A stretch of DNA of 49,815 bases, taken from positions 1 through 49,815 of the forward strand of contig CAZXUS010000007.1 in assembly GCA_964643985.1 (NCBI GenBank), written 5' to 3'. The translations under genes and the position numbers were made by a program. The notes beneath the pieces were generated by a model. The model saw nothing but the letters and a program-made list of their open reading frames with translations, did not search any database and had not been told where the DNA came from. The DNA is from UBA2773 sp964643985. GTDB taxonomy: Bacteria; Patescibacteriota; Minisyncoccia; Moranbacterales; DUUL01. This document shows positions 25,532-33,369 of the stretch, piece by piece. Position 1 is the stretch's first letter, and the number at the start of each line of letters is the position of its first letter.

Positions 25532-26125
25532 TTATTTTTTTCTGCTAATCCCTGCCAGCCCGACAAGACCCAACCCAAACAAAATCAAGGTGGCCGGCTC
25601 AGGGGTTTGATATCCTTCAACTTGAAGATGAGATACCAAAACTCCAATGTACTGATCTGGAGGAAAATTCTGCGAAAACCAAGGAACTAGGCTAAAATTT
25701 AAAGTTGCTTCGTTGACCAATAAATCCGTCCAAAAAACCGATGTTAAATCAAATTCTTCCAGCCGATAAATATCATCTCCATTAGAATTCTCACTAGGAC
25801 GTAGAAATCCTAGAAAAAAATCTTCTAATCTTAACTCCATTGAAAGAATCGGTCCAACACCCCCGTGGACAATAGATAATCGAATACTTTCGATATTGAT
25901 TGTTTCTGGATCTAGACCCGAAAAACCAGGCTGTTCCCAACTAAATATTCCTGTTTGAGTCACCAGTCCCGAATCAACAATTTGTCCGTCTAATCCCAAA
26001 AAACTGGAAGAACCAAAAAGACTCTCAAAGGTAATATTAGTTGAATCTCCACCAGGAAATGCGCTCACACTGGAACTAAAAATTAACAAACCTAAAAACA
26101 CCAATAAAAAACTCTTTTTTTTCAT
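25532..26125 (-). CDS. Exported PEP-CTERM sorting-domain protein
   Basis: From the ATG at 26125 the product has 197 residues: signal peptide (MKKKSFLLVFLGLLIFSSSV, cleavage after SVSA), a beta-rich outer domain (GGDSTNITFESLFGSS, ...), and a C-terminal PEP-CTERM tag: TPEPATL, a hydrophobic helix (ILFGLGLVGLAGI) and SRKK. Such tags are cut and processed by exosortase during export with extracellular polysaccharide. No exosortase gene is visible here. A ribosome site (AAGGAG, about 15 bases upstream) supports the start; the longer frame to 26209 has no signal peptide at its head. This class is mainly known from Gram-negative bacteria, so transfer is possible. Confidence 0.8.
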   Translation of the reverse strand: MKKKSFLLVFLGLLIFSSSVSAFPGGDSTNITFESLFGSSSFLGLDGQIVDSGLVTQTGIFSWEQPGFSGLDPETINIESIRLSIVHGGVGPILSMELRLEDFFLGFLRPSENSNGDDIYRLEEFDLTSVFWTDLLVNEATLNFSLVPWFSQNFPPDQYIGVLVSHLQVEGYQTPEPATLILFGLGLVGLAGISRKK

Positions 26126-26369
26126 TTCTTCTTTCTCCTTCTTCTGTTTCCCGTTATTGGGAAAATTAAAAATAATCCAACCACTCTTTAAGATTGCCAT
26201 ATTAAACAACCTTAATCCGGGGTTAGATTTCAGAAAAATTTAAAAAGGACTCTCGAACAAAAACTGTTTAGCCTTTTGTTTTAACATTTTATTAAAACAT
26301 CTTTTGCTAAGTTTGGCAAGCTCATTTCCAAATTAAATATTTTTTGCTTATAATTATGGCTAAAAAATG

Positions 26370-26406
26370 AAAGCACCAACAAGAATCAACTTCTTGGTGG
26401 TGCTTT
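26370..26406. terminator. Bidirectional terminator
   Basis: AAAGCACCAACAAGAA pairs with TTCTTGGTGGTGCTTT around five bases, with T-runs on both strands. It would end the minus-strand phosphoesterase gene. Confidence 0.85.
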
Positions 26407-26448
26407 TTATTTAGAAAAAATAATTTAGTATATATCATAGTGCATGCG

Positions 26449-26486
26449 ATAGTGGTCTCTATAGAGACCACTATAGTGGCCACTAT
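26449..26486. repeat. Two overlapping perfect palindromes
   Basis: A 26-bp perfect palindrome (26449-26474, arms ATAGTGGTCTCTA / TAGAGACCACTAT) overlaps a 14-bp one (26473-26486, ATAGTGGCCACTAT) just after the stop of the phosphoesterase gene. The two share the sequence ATAGTGG. Confidence 0.9.
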
Positions 26487-26487
26487 T

Positions 26488-27558
26488 TTATTTCTCCACT
26501 TTTTCCAAACTAAATCCCTTTTCATCCCAATTCAAAATCGCCCATTCACTTTGACCGTCATCGTCGAACTTACCGATTAAATAATATTGAACTCCATTAA
26601 TATTAACCTCGTCCCACTTGTGAGTTTCACCATTAACGGAAACTATTTGTTTATCACTTTCTTCTAGAATCTGACTCACCTGTTCTTGATTAACAATTTT
26701 ATAAGATTTTCTTTTAATTTCATATTCAATTAAAGGATGATCAGAAAAAATAATAACTTTTTCTTTTTGAGTTTCCGCTAAATCATTTTTTAGCCAATTC
26801 AATTGAGGTTCTAGAATCGAACCCAAATCTCTTTTGTTAATTTCTGCTAAAGGCGCTCCTTGGTATCGAGCCGCTTGAAATTGTTTTTCATAATAATTTC
26901 GCTCGGCAATCAATTTTTCTTTAGTAATTTTATTTTCCACTAAATAAATTGCTAGCTCAGTTGAGTCTTTTAGAACATCTCGCCGAAAATGATAGGCTTT
27001 TTTAACTTTCTCGCACCAAGAATTTGACAGACAAAGTAGGTCTAATTCACCATCGCCAGAAACGGTATCGAGAACAATAATGTGAAAATTTTTAACATCA
27101 AAAGAATAGTAGGTTTCCGGAGTACTAGTGATTTCTTTCCAATATTCAAACGATTCATAATCATCAACGTCATGATCACTTAAGACATGATAAAAAGGAG
27201 CTTTAGTTTTCAAATTATCCACTATCCAAGCCAATTCTTCAGAAGCATCATTGTCGCATCCTTCCAAGCGATACCGAATATTATCTCCTAAATCAATATT
27301 AAAATCAGTTTTTCGAGCATTAACATCATTAGTAAATTTTTTTATTCTTTCTTCGTTAATTTTTCCTGGACTCCGAAAATCACATTTATGAACATCAGTA
27401 ATTATCCCAATTCGAATCGACCCCAAAAAACTTTCCTCAAGTTGTTTCACACTTTCCGAAATACTTTTATCAGTCTCAACAACCTGGTTCACCGAAGAAC
27501 AAGCCGAAAAAAACAAAGCCAAAAAGCCAAAAATAACTAACCCTACTTTTTTTCTCAT
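26488..27558 (-). CDS. Calcineurin-like metallophosphoesterase lipoprotein
   Basis: The 356-residue protein has a lipoprotein signal peptide ending in LFFSAC (lipid Cys20). It then shows a metallophosphoesterase metal-site order: GIITDVHKCDF (D-x-H), NIDLGDNIRY (GD), HVLSDHDVDD (the NHD/H equivalent), ETYYSFDV, FSDHPL and VNGETHKWD (GHxH replaced by GETH). An insert of about 90 residues follows the core middle part. It should be a two-metal phosphodiesterase or phosphatase outside the membrane. The changed last motif (Glu for the first His) leaves activity uncertain. No partner gene is evident. Confidence 0.8.
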   Translation of the reverse strand: MRKKVGLVIFGFLALFFSACSSVNQVVETDKSISESVKQLEESFLGSIRIGIITDVHKCDFRSPGKINEERIKKFTNDVNARKTDFNIDLGDNIRYRLEGCDNDASEELAWIVDNLKTKAPFYHVLSDHDVDDYESFEYWKEITSTPETYYSFDVKNFHIIVLDTVSGDGELDLLCLSNSWCEKVKKAYHFRRDVLKDSTELAIYLVENKITKEKLIAERNYYEKQFQAARYQGAPLAEINKRDLGSILEPQLNWLKNDLAETQKEKVIIFSDHPLIEYEIKRKSYKIVNQEQVSQILEESDKQIVSVNGETHKWDEVNINGVQYYLIGKFDDDGQSEWAILNWDEKGFSLEKVEK

Positions 27559-27825
27559 AAAATTGATGTAAATTTTTATAATTTTTAATTTTATAAATAA
27601 ACCCCGTTAAATAAGCTTAGCTTAATTTCAAATTATATTTAAAATTATTTAACTAGGGTAAATATTAAATTCCAATTTTCAAAATCCTTCTATATAGTAT
27701 CACATTCAAATTTTGAGGCTTATAGATTAAGCAATCAACCCATCTCCACTGAAACTACGTCGAGACAAGGGAAAATTTGAAGTTTCTGATTTAAGCAAAG
27801 TTCAATCACAGATCATTCCCTTCTA
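27559..27825. other. Intergenic region
   Basis: No gene. It contains imperfect inverted repeats (CCCGTTAAATAA at 27603 and TTATTTAACTAGGG at about 27645) and a strip at about 27790 (TTTAAGCAAAGTTCAATC) that resembles the start of the palindromic element and may be a decayed copy. Confidence 0.4.
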
Positions 27826-28110
27826 GGATTGATAGATTTGAGTGCAGTTCAAGGAAAATCCGAATAGCGTATGAGATATACTGACTGGTACATCGAGCGA
27901 ATAGCGGAGATAGAGATTAAGTTTGAATACAATTTCGTAACGATATCTAAAATCTTCGAGGTAAATTATTCAAACAATTTTTGAAACACTGGCCATAGCC
28001 AATGTAATAAAATTTTTGGATAATTTAACCGAAAATTTTAGATTGAGTAGAAAGAGTATTTAAATTTAGTCCCAAGACAAAAAAGCGCGCCAAACTACGA
28101 GTCTCAATCC
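27826..28110 (+). repeat. Palindromic element, copy B, interrupted
   Basis: The 5' half at 27826-27910 is clear (TTTGAGTGCAGTTCAAGG, apical stem ATATAC / GTACAT, GAGCGAATAGCGGAG). The expected 3' end is not next to it, but AGACAAAAAAGCGCGCCAAA and TCAATCC at about 28074-28110 match it and pair with GGATTGA at 27826. About 170 bases appear inserted or diverged between. The 3' end overlaps the stop of the G5 protein gene. Confidence 0.5.
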
Positions 28111-29060
28111 GACTTTATCTCTTCGATTTTGACAGAGATAACTCCAGCTCCGACGCTCATTAATTTTGAGAACGCCACCTTATCCAAATCAATCACCTTT
28201 CCCGTCCCTGGATCTGGGCCATAATCATTCACTTGAACGATAATTTGCTTATCGTTATCTTTACTGGTCACTCGCAACCAAGTTCCTCTGGGATACCGAA
28301 CTGAGGCACAATACATTCCACCCTTAAAAGCATACCAAGTAGCCATCCCTTTTTGCTTGCTAACCACTTCAATTTTTCGCCCTTCCAAAATAATTTCTGA
28401 CTGAGTTTCTTCTATAATTTTTGTCGCTAATTTTGTCTTACTCACTAACTCTCCATTTTTATAAACAATCTCATATTCAACTTCCCTCAGCCCATTTTCC
28501 CCTTCCTGCTTAATTTTTTGTTTTTTCCACTCTATCTTTTTATCAGTTTTCACAATTGTTTCATATTCAACTTCTTGTTTTTCAATCACGTTCTTTTTTT
28601 CAATTCGAGTAATCGTTATTTCATCCTCGTCTTTAGCCAAAAGTTCTAATTTGGAAGAGATTTTATCAAAAGGATTGAGCTTTATTCCCTCATCTTTTAG
28701 CAATTTTTCAATAGTTCTTCTAATTGTATCAACTTCTCTAGTTTCACCATCCACTTTAATCGAAAGTTTTTTATTGCTAGTAATCGAAATAATTGAATGA
28801 GCTGTAATTACTCCCTCCATTACCGGATTAACCAGATCTTTAGAATAAATAATTATTCCTTTCTCTTCTAAAAAATCTCGCACATTAGTAGCGCGAGTCA
28901 TAGTTTGATATCGAAAACCATCAATCATTAATTCCAAAGGAATCGGATATTGAATATTTAATTCTCGCTTTTCAGTAAAAAATTTTTGCCAAACGAAAAA
29001 GCTGATCAATGTCAGAAAAATCAAAAATAATAATATTTTAAACCAAAGTTTAAATTTCAT
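28104..29060 (-). CDS. Wall-associated protein: DUF348, G5 and RlpA-like domains
   Basis: From the ATG at 29060 the product has 318 residues: a signal-anchor helix (about 5-22), DUF348-type repeats (LMIDGFRYQTMTRATNVRDF, KLSIKVDGETREVDTIRRTI), a G5 domain (VEYETIVKTDKKIEWKKQKI), and a C-terminal double-psi barrel (GMATWYAFKGGMYCA to VIDLDKVAFSKL), with the Asp of VNDYGPDPGTGKVIDLD as in RlpA/3D-type lytic enzymes. The layout recalls Rpf/YabE proteins that cut peptidoglycan. The frame from 29138 would begin in the pcrA terminator hairpin, so the later start is preferred. The stop lies within the end of palindromic element B. Confidence 0.8.
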   Translation of the reverse strand: MKFKLWFKILLFLIFLTLISFFVWQKFFTEKRELNIQYPIPLELMIDGFRYQTMTRATNVRDFLEEKGIIIYSKDLVNPVMEGVITAHSIISITSNKKLSIKVDGETREVDTIRRTIEKLLKDEGIKLNPFDKISSKLELLAKDEDEITITRIEKKNVIEKQEVEYETIVKTDKKIEWKKQKIKQEGENGLREVEYEIVYKNGELVSKTKLATKIIEETQSEIILEGRKIEVVSKQKGMATWYAFKGGMYCASVRYPRGTWLRVTSKDNDKQIIVQVNDYGPDPGTGKVIDLDKVAFSKLMSVGAGVISVKIEEIKSD

Positions 29061-29136
29061 AACCTTAAAAGAAGTAACAAGACACAAGGACACAAGATAT
29101 AAACAAATTAAAAGCACAAAATTAAAAATTTCAAAC

Positions 29137-29155
29137 AAAAAACCTTCGGTTTTTT
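29137..29155 (-). terminator. Rho-independent terminator of pcrA
   Basis: AAAAAACC pairs with GGTTTTTT around TTC. On the minus strand the T-run follows directly. It lies about 80 bases beyond the pcrA stop. Confidence 0.75.
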
Positions 29156-29231
29156 CTTTTTTAATTTAAGTTTTTTAATTTGAAATTTGTTTGTATCTTG
29201 TATCCTTTTAATTTGTATCCTTCTAAAGATT

Positions 29232-31415
29232 TTAATCTTTAGTTAGCGGTGCATATTTCATTGATAGTTTCCTAAGTCCTAATTTCGGAAAAGCAATCGT
29301 CACTAAATCTCCTTCTTTAGAAATCACCATTCCACTCCCAAAATCAGGATGAGAAACTCGATCACCATCTTTTAAGTCGACGATTTCTGAATCAACTTCG
29401 GAAAAATCATCTGCCACGACCTCATCTTCATAAAAACCAGAGACCGATTCTTCTTTAATGATTTGCTCTTCAATCAAATTAGCATCAATTTCATCTAAAA
29501 ATCGAGATTTAATCGAAGCTTGAGTAGACCCATAAATATTTCGATAATTAGTGTAAAACAAATAAGCTTTTTTCTTGGCTCGAGTAATACCAACATAACA
29601 AAGCCTTCGTTCCTCCTCCATTTCCGAAGGATTAATAATCGATCGAGAATGAGGGAATAAGCCCTCTTCCATTCCTACTAAAAAAACTCGATTAAATTCC
29701 AAACCTTTAGCACTATGCATCGTCATCAACAAAACCGAGTCCTTATTTTCCAAATCCTGATCAGTTTGCGAAACCAACGCCACTTCTTCTAAAAATTTTT
29801 CCAAAGCCGTTTCGTCATCATCATCAAATTTCTGCGCCACCGTCAAAAGTTCCTGAATATTTTCGTGTCGAACTTCCCCTTCATCCCCTTCTTTCAATAA
29901 CATTTTTCGATAACCTGAATCAACATAAATTTTATTAATCAATTCTGAAACCGTGAGGTCTTTCATTTCTTTTCTAATTTTTTCCAGCAATTCTCCAAAC
30001 TCATTTAAAGTTTTTAATTTACCTTGATTGATTTTGTATTCCGTCAAATCCGAACTACTTAAAACCTCCAATAAGCTGATTTTCTGATCTTGACTGACTT
30101 GAATAATTTTTTCTACAGTCTTCTTGCCCAATCCCCGCGCTGGTTGATTAATAATTCTTTCAAAATTTACCTCATCACTAGGATTAGTCAAAAAATATAG
30201 ATAAGACAAAATATCCTTCACTTCTCGCCGTTGATAAAATTTCAAACCACCCACAATTTTATAGGGAATGGCCTTCTTCAAAAACGCTTCCTCCAAAGCT
30301 CTGGATTGGGCATTAGTTCGATAAAGAATCGCAAAATCATTCAAAGTTTCCCCGTCTTCCTCTTGAGCTCGCTTAATCTCTTGAACAATTTGCTCGGCTT
30401 CTTTTTTCTCGTTTTCAACCTCTAAAATTGATAATAACTCCCCGTCTTCATTTTCCGTCCAAAGCTTCTTTTTCTTCTGATTAACGTTCTTAGCAATCAC
30501 ACAATGAGCCGCATCCAAAATATTCTTAGTACTTCGATAATTTTGCTCCAACAAAACCACTTTAGAATTTGGATAATCTTTTTCAAACTCTAAAATATTG
30601 CGAATATTAGCTTCACGCCAACCATAGATCGATTGCCAATCGTCCCCCACCACGCAAATATTTCCATATTTTTGAGCCAATAATTTCAAGAAAATGTATT
30701 GAGTTTGATTGGTATCTTGATATTCATCCACCATAATGTAACGAAAAATTTCTTGATATTTGTCCAAAATCTGGGGATGTTCTTGAAAAAGTCTCACCAT
30801 CAACATTATAATGTCATCAAAATCAACTGCATTAGCCGTTTTCAATCGAGCTTGATACTTAACATAAACATTCCCGGCTAATTCTTCATAATAACTTCCC
30901 GTTCCCGCCACAAAATCCTCAACATTTAACAAATTACTTTTAGCTTTGGAAATTGTCCCCAAAACTGCCTTAGCCTTGATTTTCTCTTCCGAAATATCCA
31001 AATCTTTCATCACTTTTTTAATCAAAGCCAATTGGTCCCGATCATCATAAATAATGAAATTTTTGCTATAGCCAATTTGCTCAATTTCTTGTCGCAAAAT
31101 CCGAACACAAATGGAATGAAAAGTTCCCACGTGGGGAATATTAGAAGAATAAGGCGAAGTTCCGGCTGGCAATTTCAATAATTCTTTGATTCGCTCCCGC
31201 ATTTCCCCGGCTGCCTTATTAGTGAATGTGACAGCTAAAATATTACGCGGATTAATTTTTTTCTCGTGAATTAAATAAGCCACCCGATAAGTCAACGCCC
31301 TGGTTTTTCCTGATCCCGCTCCCGCTAAAACCAAAACCGGTCCCTCGGTTTGCTTTACCGCCTCCTTTTGTTTCTCATTCAATTCATCTAAAAGTTTTTT
31401 TGTTTCAGGCATCAA
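29232..31415 (-). CDS. pcrA: UvrD/PcrA-type DNA helicase
   Basis: The 727-residue superfamily 1A helicase keeps all motifs: LNEKQKEAV (Q motif), GAGSGKTRA (Walker A, 32-40), VTFTNKAAGEMRERI, VDEYQDTNQTQ (motif II), GDDWQSIYGWR, LEQNYRS, MTMHSAKGLEF and VGITRAKK. A C-terminal Tudor-like tail follows (VSHPDFGSGMVIS), the RNA-polymerase-binding module of PcrA. It unwinds DNA 3' to 5' in repair and clears polymerase or RecA. Length and order are standard. UvrD is the alternative name. Confidence 0.93.
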   Translation of the reverse strand: MMPETKKLLDELNEKQKEAVKQTEGPVLVLAGAGSGKTRALTYRVAYLIHEKKINPRNILAVTFTNKAAGEMRERIKELLKLPAGTSPYSSNIPHVGTFHSICVRILRQEIEQIGYSKNFIIYDDRDQLALIKKVMKDLDISEEKIKAKAVLGTISKAKSNLLNVEDFVAGTGSYYEELAGNVYVKYQARLKTANAVDFDDIIMLMVRLFQEHPQILDKYQEIFRYIMVDEYQDTNQTQYIFLKLLAQKYGNICVVGDDWQSIYGWREANIRNILEFEKDYPNSKVVLLEQNYRSTKNILDAAHCVIAKNVNQKKKKLWTENEDGELLSILEVENEKKEAEQIVQEIKRAQEEDGETLNDFAILYRTNAQSRALEEAFLKKAIPYKIVGGLKFYQRREVKDILSYLYFLTNPSDEVNFERIINQPARGLGKKTVEKIIQVSQDQKISLLEVLSSSDLTEYKINQGKLKTLNEFGELLEKIRKEMKDLTVSELINKIYVDSGYRKMLLKEGDEGEVRHENIQELLTVAQKFDDDDETALEKFLEEVALVSQTDQDLENKDSVLLMTMHSAKGLEFNRVFLVGMEEGLFPHSRSIINPSEMEEERRLCYVGITRAKKKAYLFYTNYRNIYGSTQASIKSRFLDEIDANLIEEQIIKEESVSGFYEDEVVADDFSEVDSEIVDLKDGDRVSHPDFGSGMVISKEGDLVTIAFPKLGLRKLSMKYAPLTKD

Positions 31416-31817
31416 AATAGTATTTAGTATTAAGTATTTTGTATCAAGTATACAGTGTTAAAAATTTTAACTCAAAGCCAATTTTCAAACAAGCTTTTAA
31501 TTTTGAACCAATTTCAAAAAAAAAGCGCTCTTTAATTCATTATTTTTTATGAAACAAAGAAACGACTTTGAAAACTTCCTGAATATTCAAAAAGTTTAAA
31601 ATAGATTTATTATTCTAAAACAACAAAAAAACGCCCTTCGAAGGCGTTTTTTCTAATCCTCTATAAAACCACTAATAACTTAATGATTTTAATTGAGGGG
31701 TGAATTTTAGACATTGCTGAATTCACCCTCTTATTAGTAAATTTCCTAGACTCAGAAAACTTAATTAATTAACAGATTTTTCCAATAGGCAGCTCTGTTT
31801 TCGCCTTTTTGAAATCT
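31416..31817. other. Intergenic region with two hairpins
   Basis: No gene. It holds the terminator at 31625-31653 and a second stem at about 31695-31737 (GAGGG-TGAATT / AATTCACCCTC) with a 12-base loop but no clear T-run. The left end should contain the pcrA promoter. Confidence 0.5.
31625..31653. terminator. Bidirectional rho-independent terminator
   Basis: AAAAAACGCC pairs with GGCGTTTTTT around CTTCGAA. On the minus strand it would end the small zinc-protein transcript. Confidence 0.85.
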
Positions 31818-32009
31818 TTATTTTACTGGAATATGGGGAGTGGATCCCATTTTAAAAAGTTCATCCTCGGAACAGTTTGGGTACTGTTTCTGAAAATCTT
31901 CCCATTCACCAGAACATTTAACGCACCAGGCACGACATGTGTGCCATTCTTTTTCTTCAAAATCGGCTGTAATCGTACCACACATCGTGCATTTTTTTGA
32001 ATTTCCCAT
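31818..32009 (-). CDS. Small zinc-ribbon-like protein
   Basis: The 63-residue product has CTMC (Cys7, 10) and CRAWCVKC (Cys25, 29, 32) plus Cys46, enough for one zinc site from two knuckles. The rest is acidic, with two Trp in the middle. The family is not recognised. A strong ribosome site (AGGGAG, about 8 bases before ATG) and a consensus promoter 180 bases upstream support a real gene. Such signals are rare in this window, so it may be highly expressed or acquired. Its mRNA would have a long folded leader. A plus-strand frame over the same bases is a shadow. Confidence 0.65.
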   Translation of the reverse strand: MGNSKKCTMCGTITADFEEKEWHTCRAWCVKCSGEWEDFQKQYPNCSEDELFKMGSTPHIPVK

Positions 32010-32183
32010 AATAATTCTCCCTTTTTAAGTGTTTACCCTCAGCTTATGCTTCGGGTTTTTAGATTTATTACTATCTTTAAAACAACCAATCGATGATTAT
32101 CTAAAAGATAGTAATAAATTAAATTAAATAGGGAAAATAAATATTCTGATTCAATTTAAAAGAACTGCCTCCTTTTTCATTTG
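32010..32183 (-). promoter_or_regulatory. Structured leader of the small zinc-protein mRNA
   Basis: The predicted 175-base leader has a long hairpin (TTTATTACTATCTTT / AAAGATAGTAATAAA, about 32064-32120) and an AAGGAGG sequence near its 5' end inside a possible 9-codon frame (MKKEAVLLN, ATG at 32180). Attenuation or ligand control is possible, but I recognise no known riboswitch. Confidence 0.4.
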
Positions 32184-32190
32184 AAGTATA

Positions 32191-32219
32191 ATTATAGCAT
32201 ATTTTGTGTTTTTTGTCAA
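32191..32219 (-). promoter_or_regulatory. Perfect-consensus sigma70 promoter
   Basis: On the minus strand: TTGACA (32219-32214), exactly 17 bases, TATAAT (32196-32191). This is the ideal promoter and points to the small zinc-protein gene at 32009. Confidence 0.8.
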
Positions 32220-32402
32220 TAGAATGTCAATGAAATTAGTTGCTTTTGTTGATTTTAGGGGGTTTTTGAGCTGGAAACCTTTTAGCGAAAAGTTTTAGAT
32301 TGAAGGTTTTTTAATTAATTTTAAGCTGGGAATAAGAATGGGTTTTGGGTTGAAACATGGTCTTAATTTCAGGATTATTTGGAAATTTTTTGAAAATCGC
32401 CC
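32220..32402. other. Divergent intergenic stretch
   Basis: Between the minus-strand promoter at 32191-32219 and the plus-strand promoter at 32403. No gene, repeat or clear stem was seen. Confidence 0.4.
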
Positions 32403-32431
32403 TTGCCAACTTTCTCTTTTCTTGCTAGAAT
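32403..32431 (+). promoter_or_regulatory. Promoter of rpsO
   Basis: TTGCCA (32403-32408), 17 bases, TAGAAT (32426-32431). A transcript from here would carry palindromic element C in its leader before rpsO. Confidence 0.5.
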
Positions 32432-32517
32432 CATTTCAAGTTAGAGTGAATTAAAAAAGTATAAATTAATCTATTATTTATTAATTAAAAACTTTTCCAT
32501 TCGAAATAATACTCTGA

Positions 32518-32634
32518 GACTTTTTATTTTTAGTACAGTTCGAGGAGAATTCGAGCACCGAGCGAAATGAACCATCCGGTTCATTGAGCGAGTAGCGCAG
32601 AATTCGACAAAGAAATATACCAAAATTAAAAGTC
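32518..32634 (+). repeat. Palindromic element, copy C, in the rpsO leader
   Basis: Outer stem GACTTTTTATTTTTAG pairs imperfectly with CCAAAATTAAAAGTC. Inside are ACAGTTCGAGG, inner stem GAATTC / GAATTC, apical stem ATGAACC / GGTTCAT around ATCC, and GAGCGAGTAGCG. Conserved end: GACAAAGAAATATACCAAA. Confidence 0.8.
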
Positions 32635-32667
32635 CCGCAATTATTACGGTGGGACGGTGACAGAATC
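32632..32667 (+). promoter_or_regulatory. Possible S15 autoregulatory hairpin
   Basis: GTCCC (32632) pairs with GGGAC (32651), with a GGTGAC just after, directly before the rpsO start. S15 often represses its own mRNA by binding a folded leader like its 16S site. Weak: only the stem is visible. Confidence 0.3.
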
Positions 32668-32937
32668 ATGGCATTAACCAAACAAGCTAAAAAACGCGTA
32701 ACAAAAAAATATCTAAGACACGACCGAGACAGTGGATCAGCTGAATATCAAATTGCTCTTTTCACTGAAAAAATCAAGAAATTAGCTTCTCATTTAAAGA
32801 AAAATCCTAAAGATAAGCATTCTCGAAAAGGACTGTTAGGAATGGTTCAACAACGAAAAAAACTTCAAAAATATCTTAAGAATAAAAGTGAATTGGCCTA
32901 CAATAAACTTATTACAGGTCTTGGAATTAAAGGCTAG
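32668..32937 (+). CDS. rpsO: 30S ribosomal protein S15
   Basis: The 89-residue protein is a standard S15: HDRDSGSAEYQIALFTEKI (about 19-37), LASHLKKNPKDKHSRKGLL and the closing Leu/Tyr helix region (LQKYLKNKSELAYNKLITGL). It binds the central domain of 16S rRNA early in 30S assembly. The bacterial norm is 89 residues. It stands alone here, without the usual pnp partner, bracketed by two palindromic elements in opposite orientation (C before, D after). Confidence 0.96.
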   Translation: MALTKQAKKRVTKKYLRHDRDSGSAEYQIALFTEKIKKLASHLKKNPKDKHSRKGLLGMVQQRKKLQKYLKNKSELAYNKLITGLGIKG

Positions 32938-32945
32938 TTAGAAAC

Positions 32946-33053
32946 GATAAGTTTGGTACATTTCTTCGTCAAATCTTCCGCAACTTTTCGATGTACTATT
33001 CAATACATCTCATACGTTGCTCAGATTTTCCTTGAACTGCACTCAAACTAATC
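32946..33053 (-). repeat. Palindromic element, copy D, after rpsO
   Basis: Read on the minus strand: outer stem GATTAGTTTG / CAAACTTATC, GTGCAGTTCAAGG, inner stem AAATCT / AGATTT, apical stem ATGTAT / GTACAT, end GACGAAGAAATGTACCAAA. It follows the rpsO stop by eight bases and may also act as its terminator. Confidence 0.8.
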
Positions 33054-33369
33054 ATTTTTAATTTGAATATTTCAATTTTTAATTTGTTTGTTTCTTGCCC
33101 GTCTCGCGTCGCTTACCAAGGCGAACTTGCTGCACAGTAGCGTTAGCGAAGGCGGGTCAAATTGCACTCAAATTCATTACTCCTAATTATAAATATTTGC
33201 GAATAGTTCCTGAAATTAAAAATTAATTTTGATTATAGTTTCGAAACTAAAATTTTTATAGTTAGAAAAATCCTTGAAATTAATTTATTAAAAGGGAATT
33301 GATTACAAATGCAATTTTATAACTAAAACTATAAACTTAGTTTGTAATTAAAAACCCTAAACAAAAACC
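33054..33369. other. Intergenic region with R2 repeat
   Basis: No gene. It holds R2 copy 4 at 33098-33123 (CCCGTCTCGCGTCGCTTACC...) followed by a second GC-rich half (AGCGTTAGCGAAGGCGGGT, to about 33157). The rest is AT-rich. Confidence 0.5.

Noticed and set aside
26322..26525. 67-codon minus-strand frame over the phosphoesterase 3' end
   Set aside because: It runs through the terminator and the double palindrome and overlaps the real gene in another frame.
31809..32000. 63-codon plus-strand frame
   Set aside because: It is the mirror of the small zinc-protein gene, which has ribosome site, promoter and paired cysteines on the minus strand.
32481..32681. 66-codon minus-strand frame before rpsO
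   Set aside because: It is read through palindromic element C and the rpsO leader; no start signals and no family.
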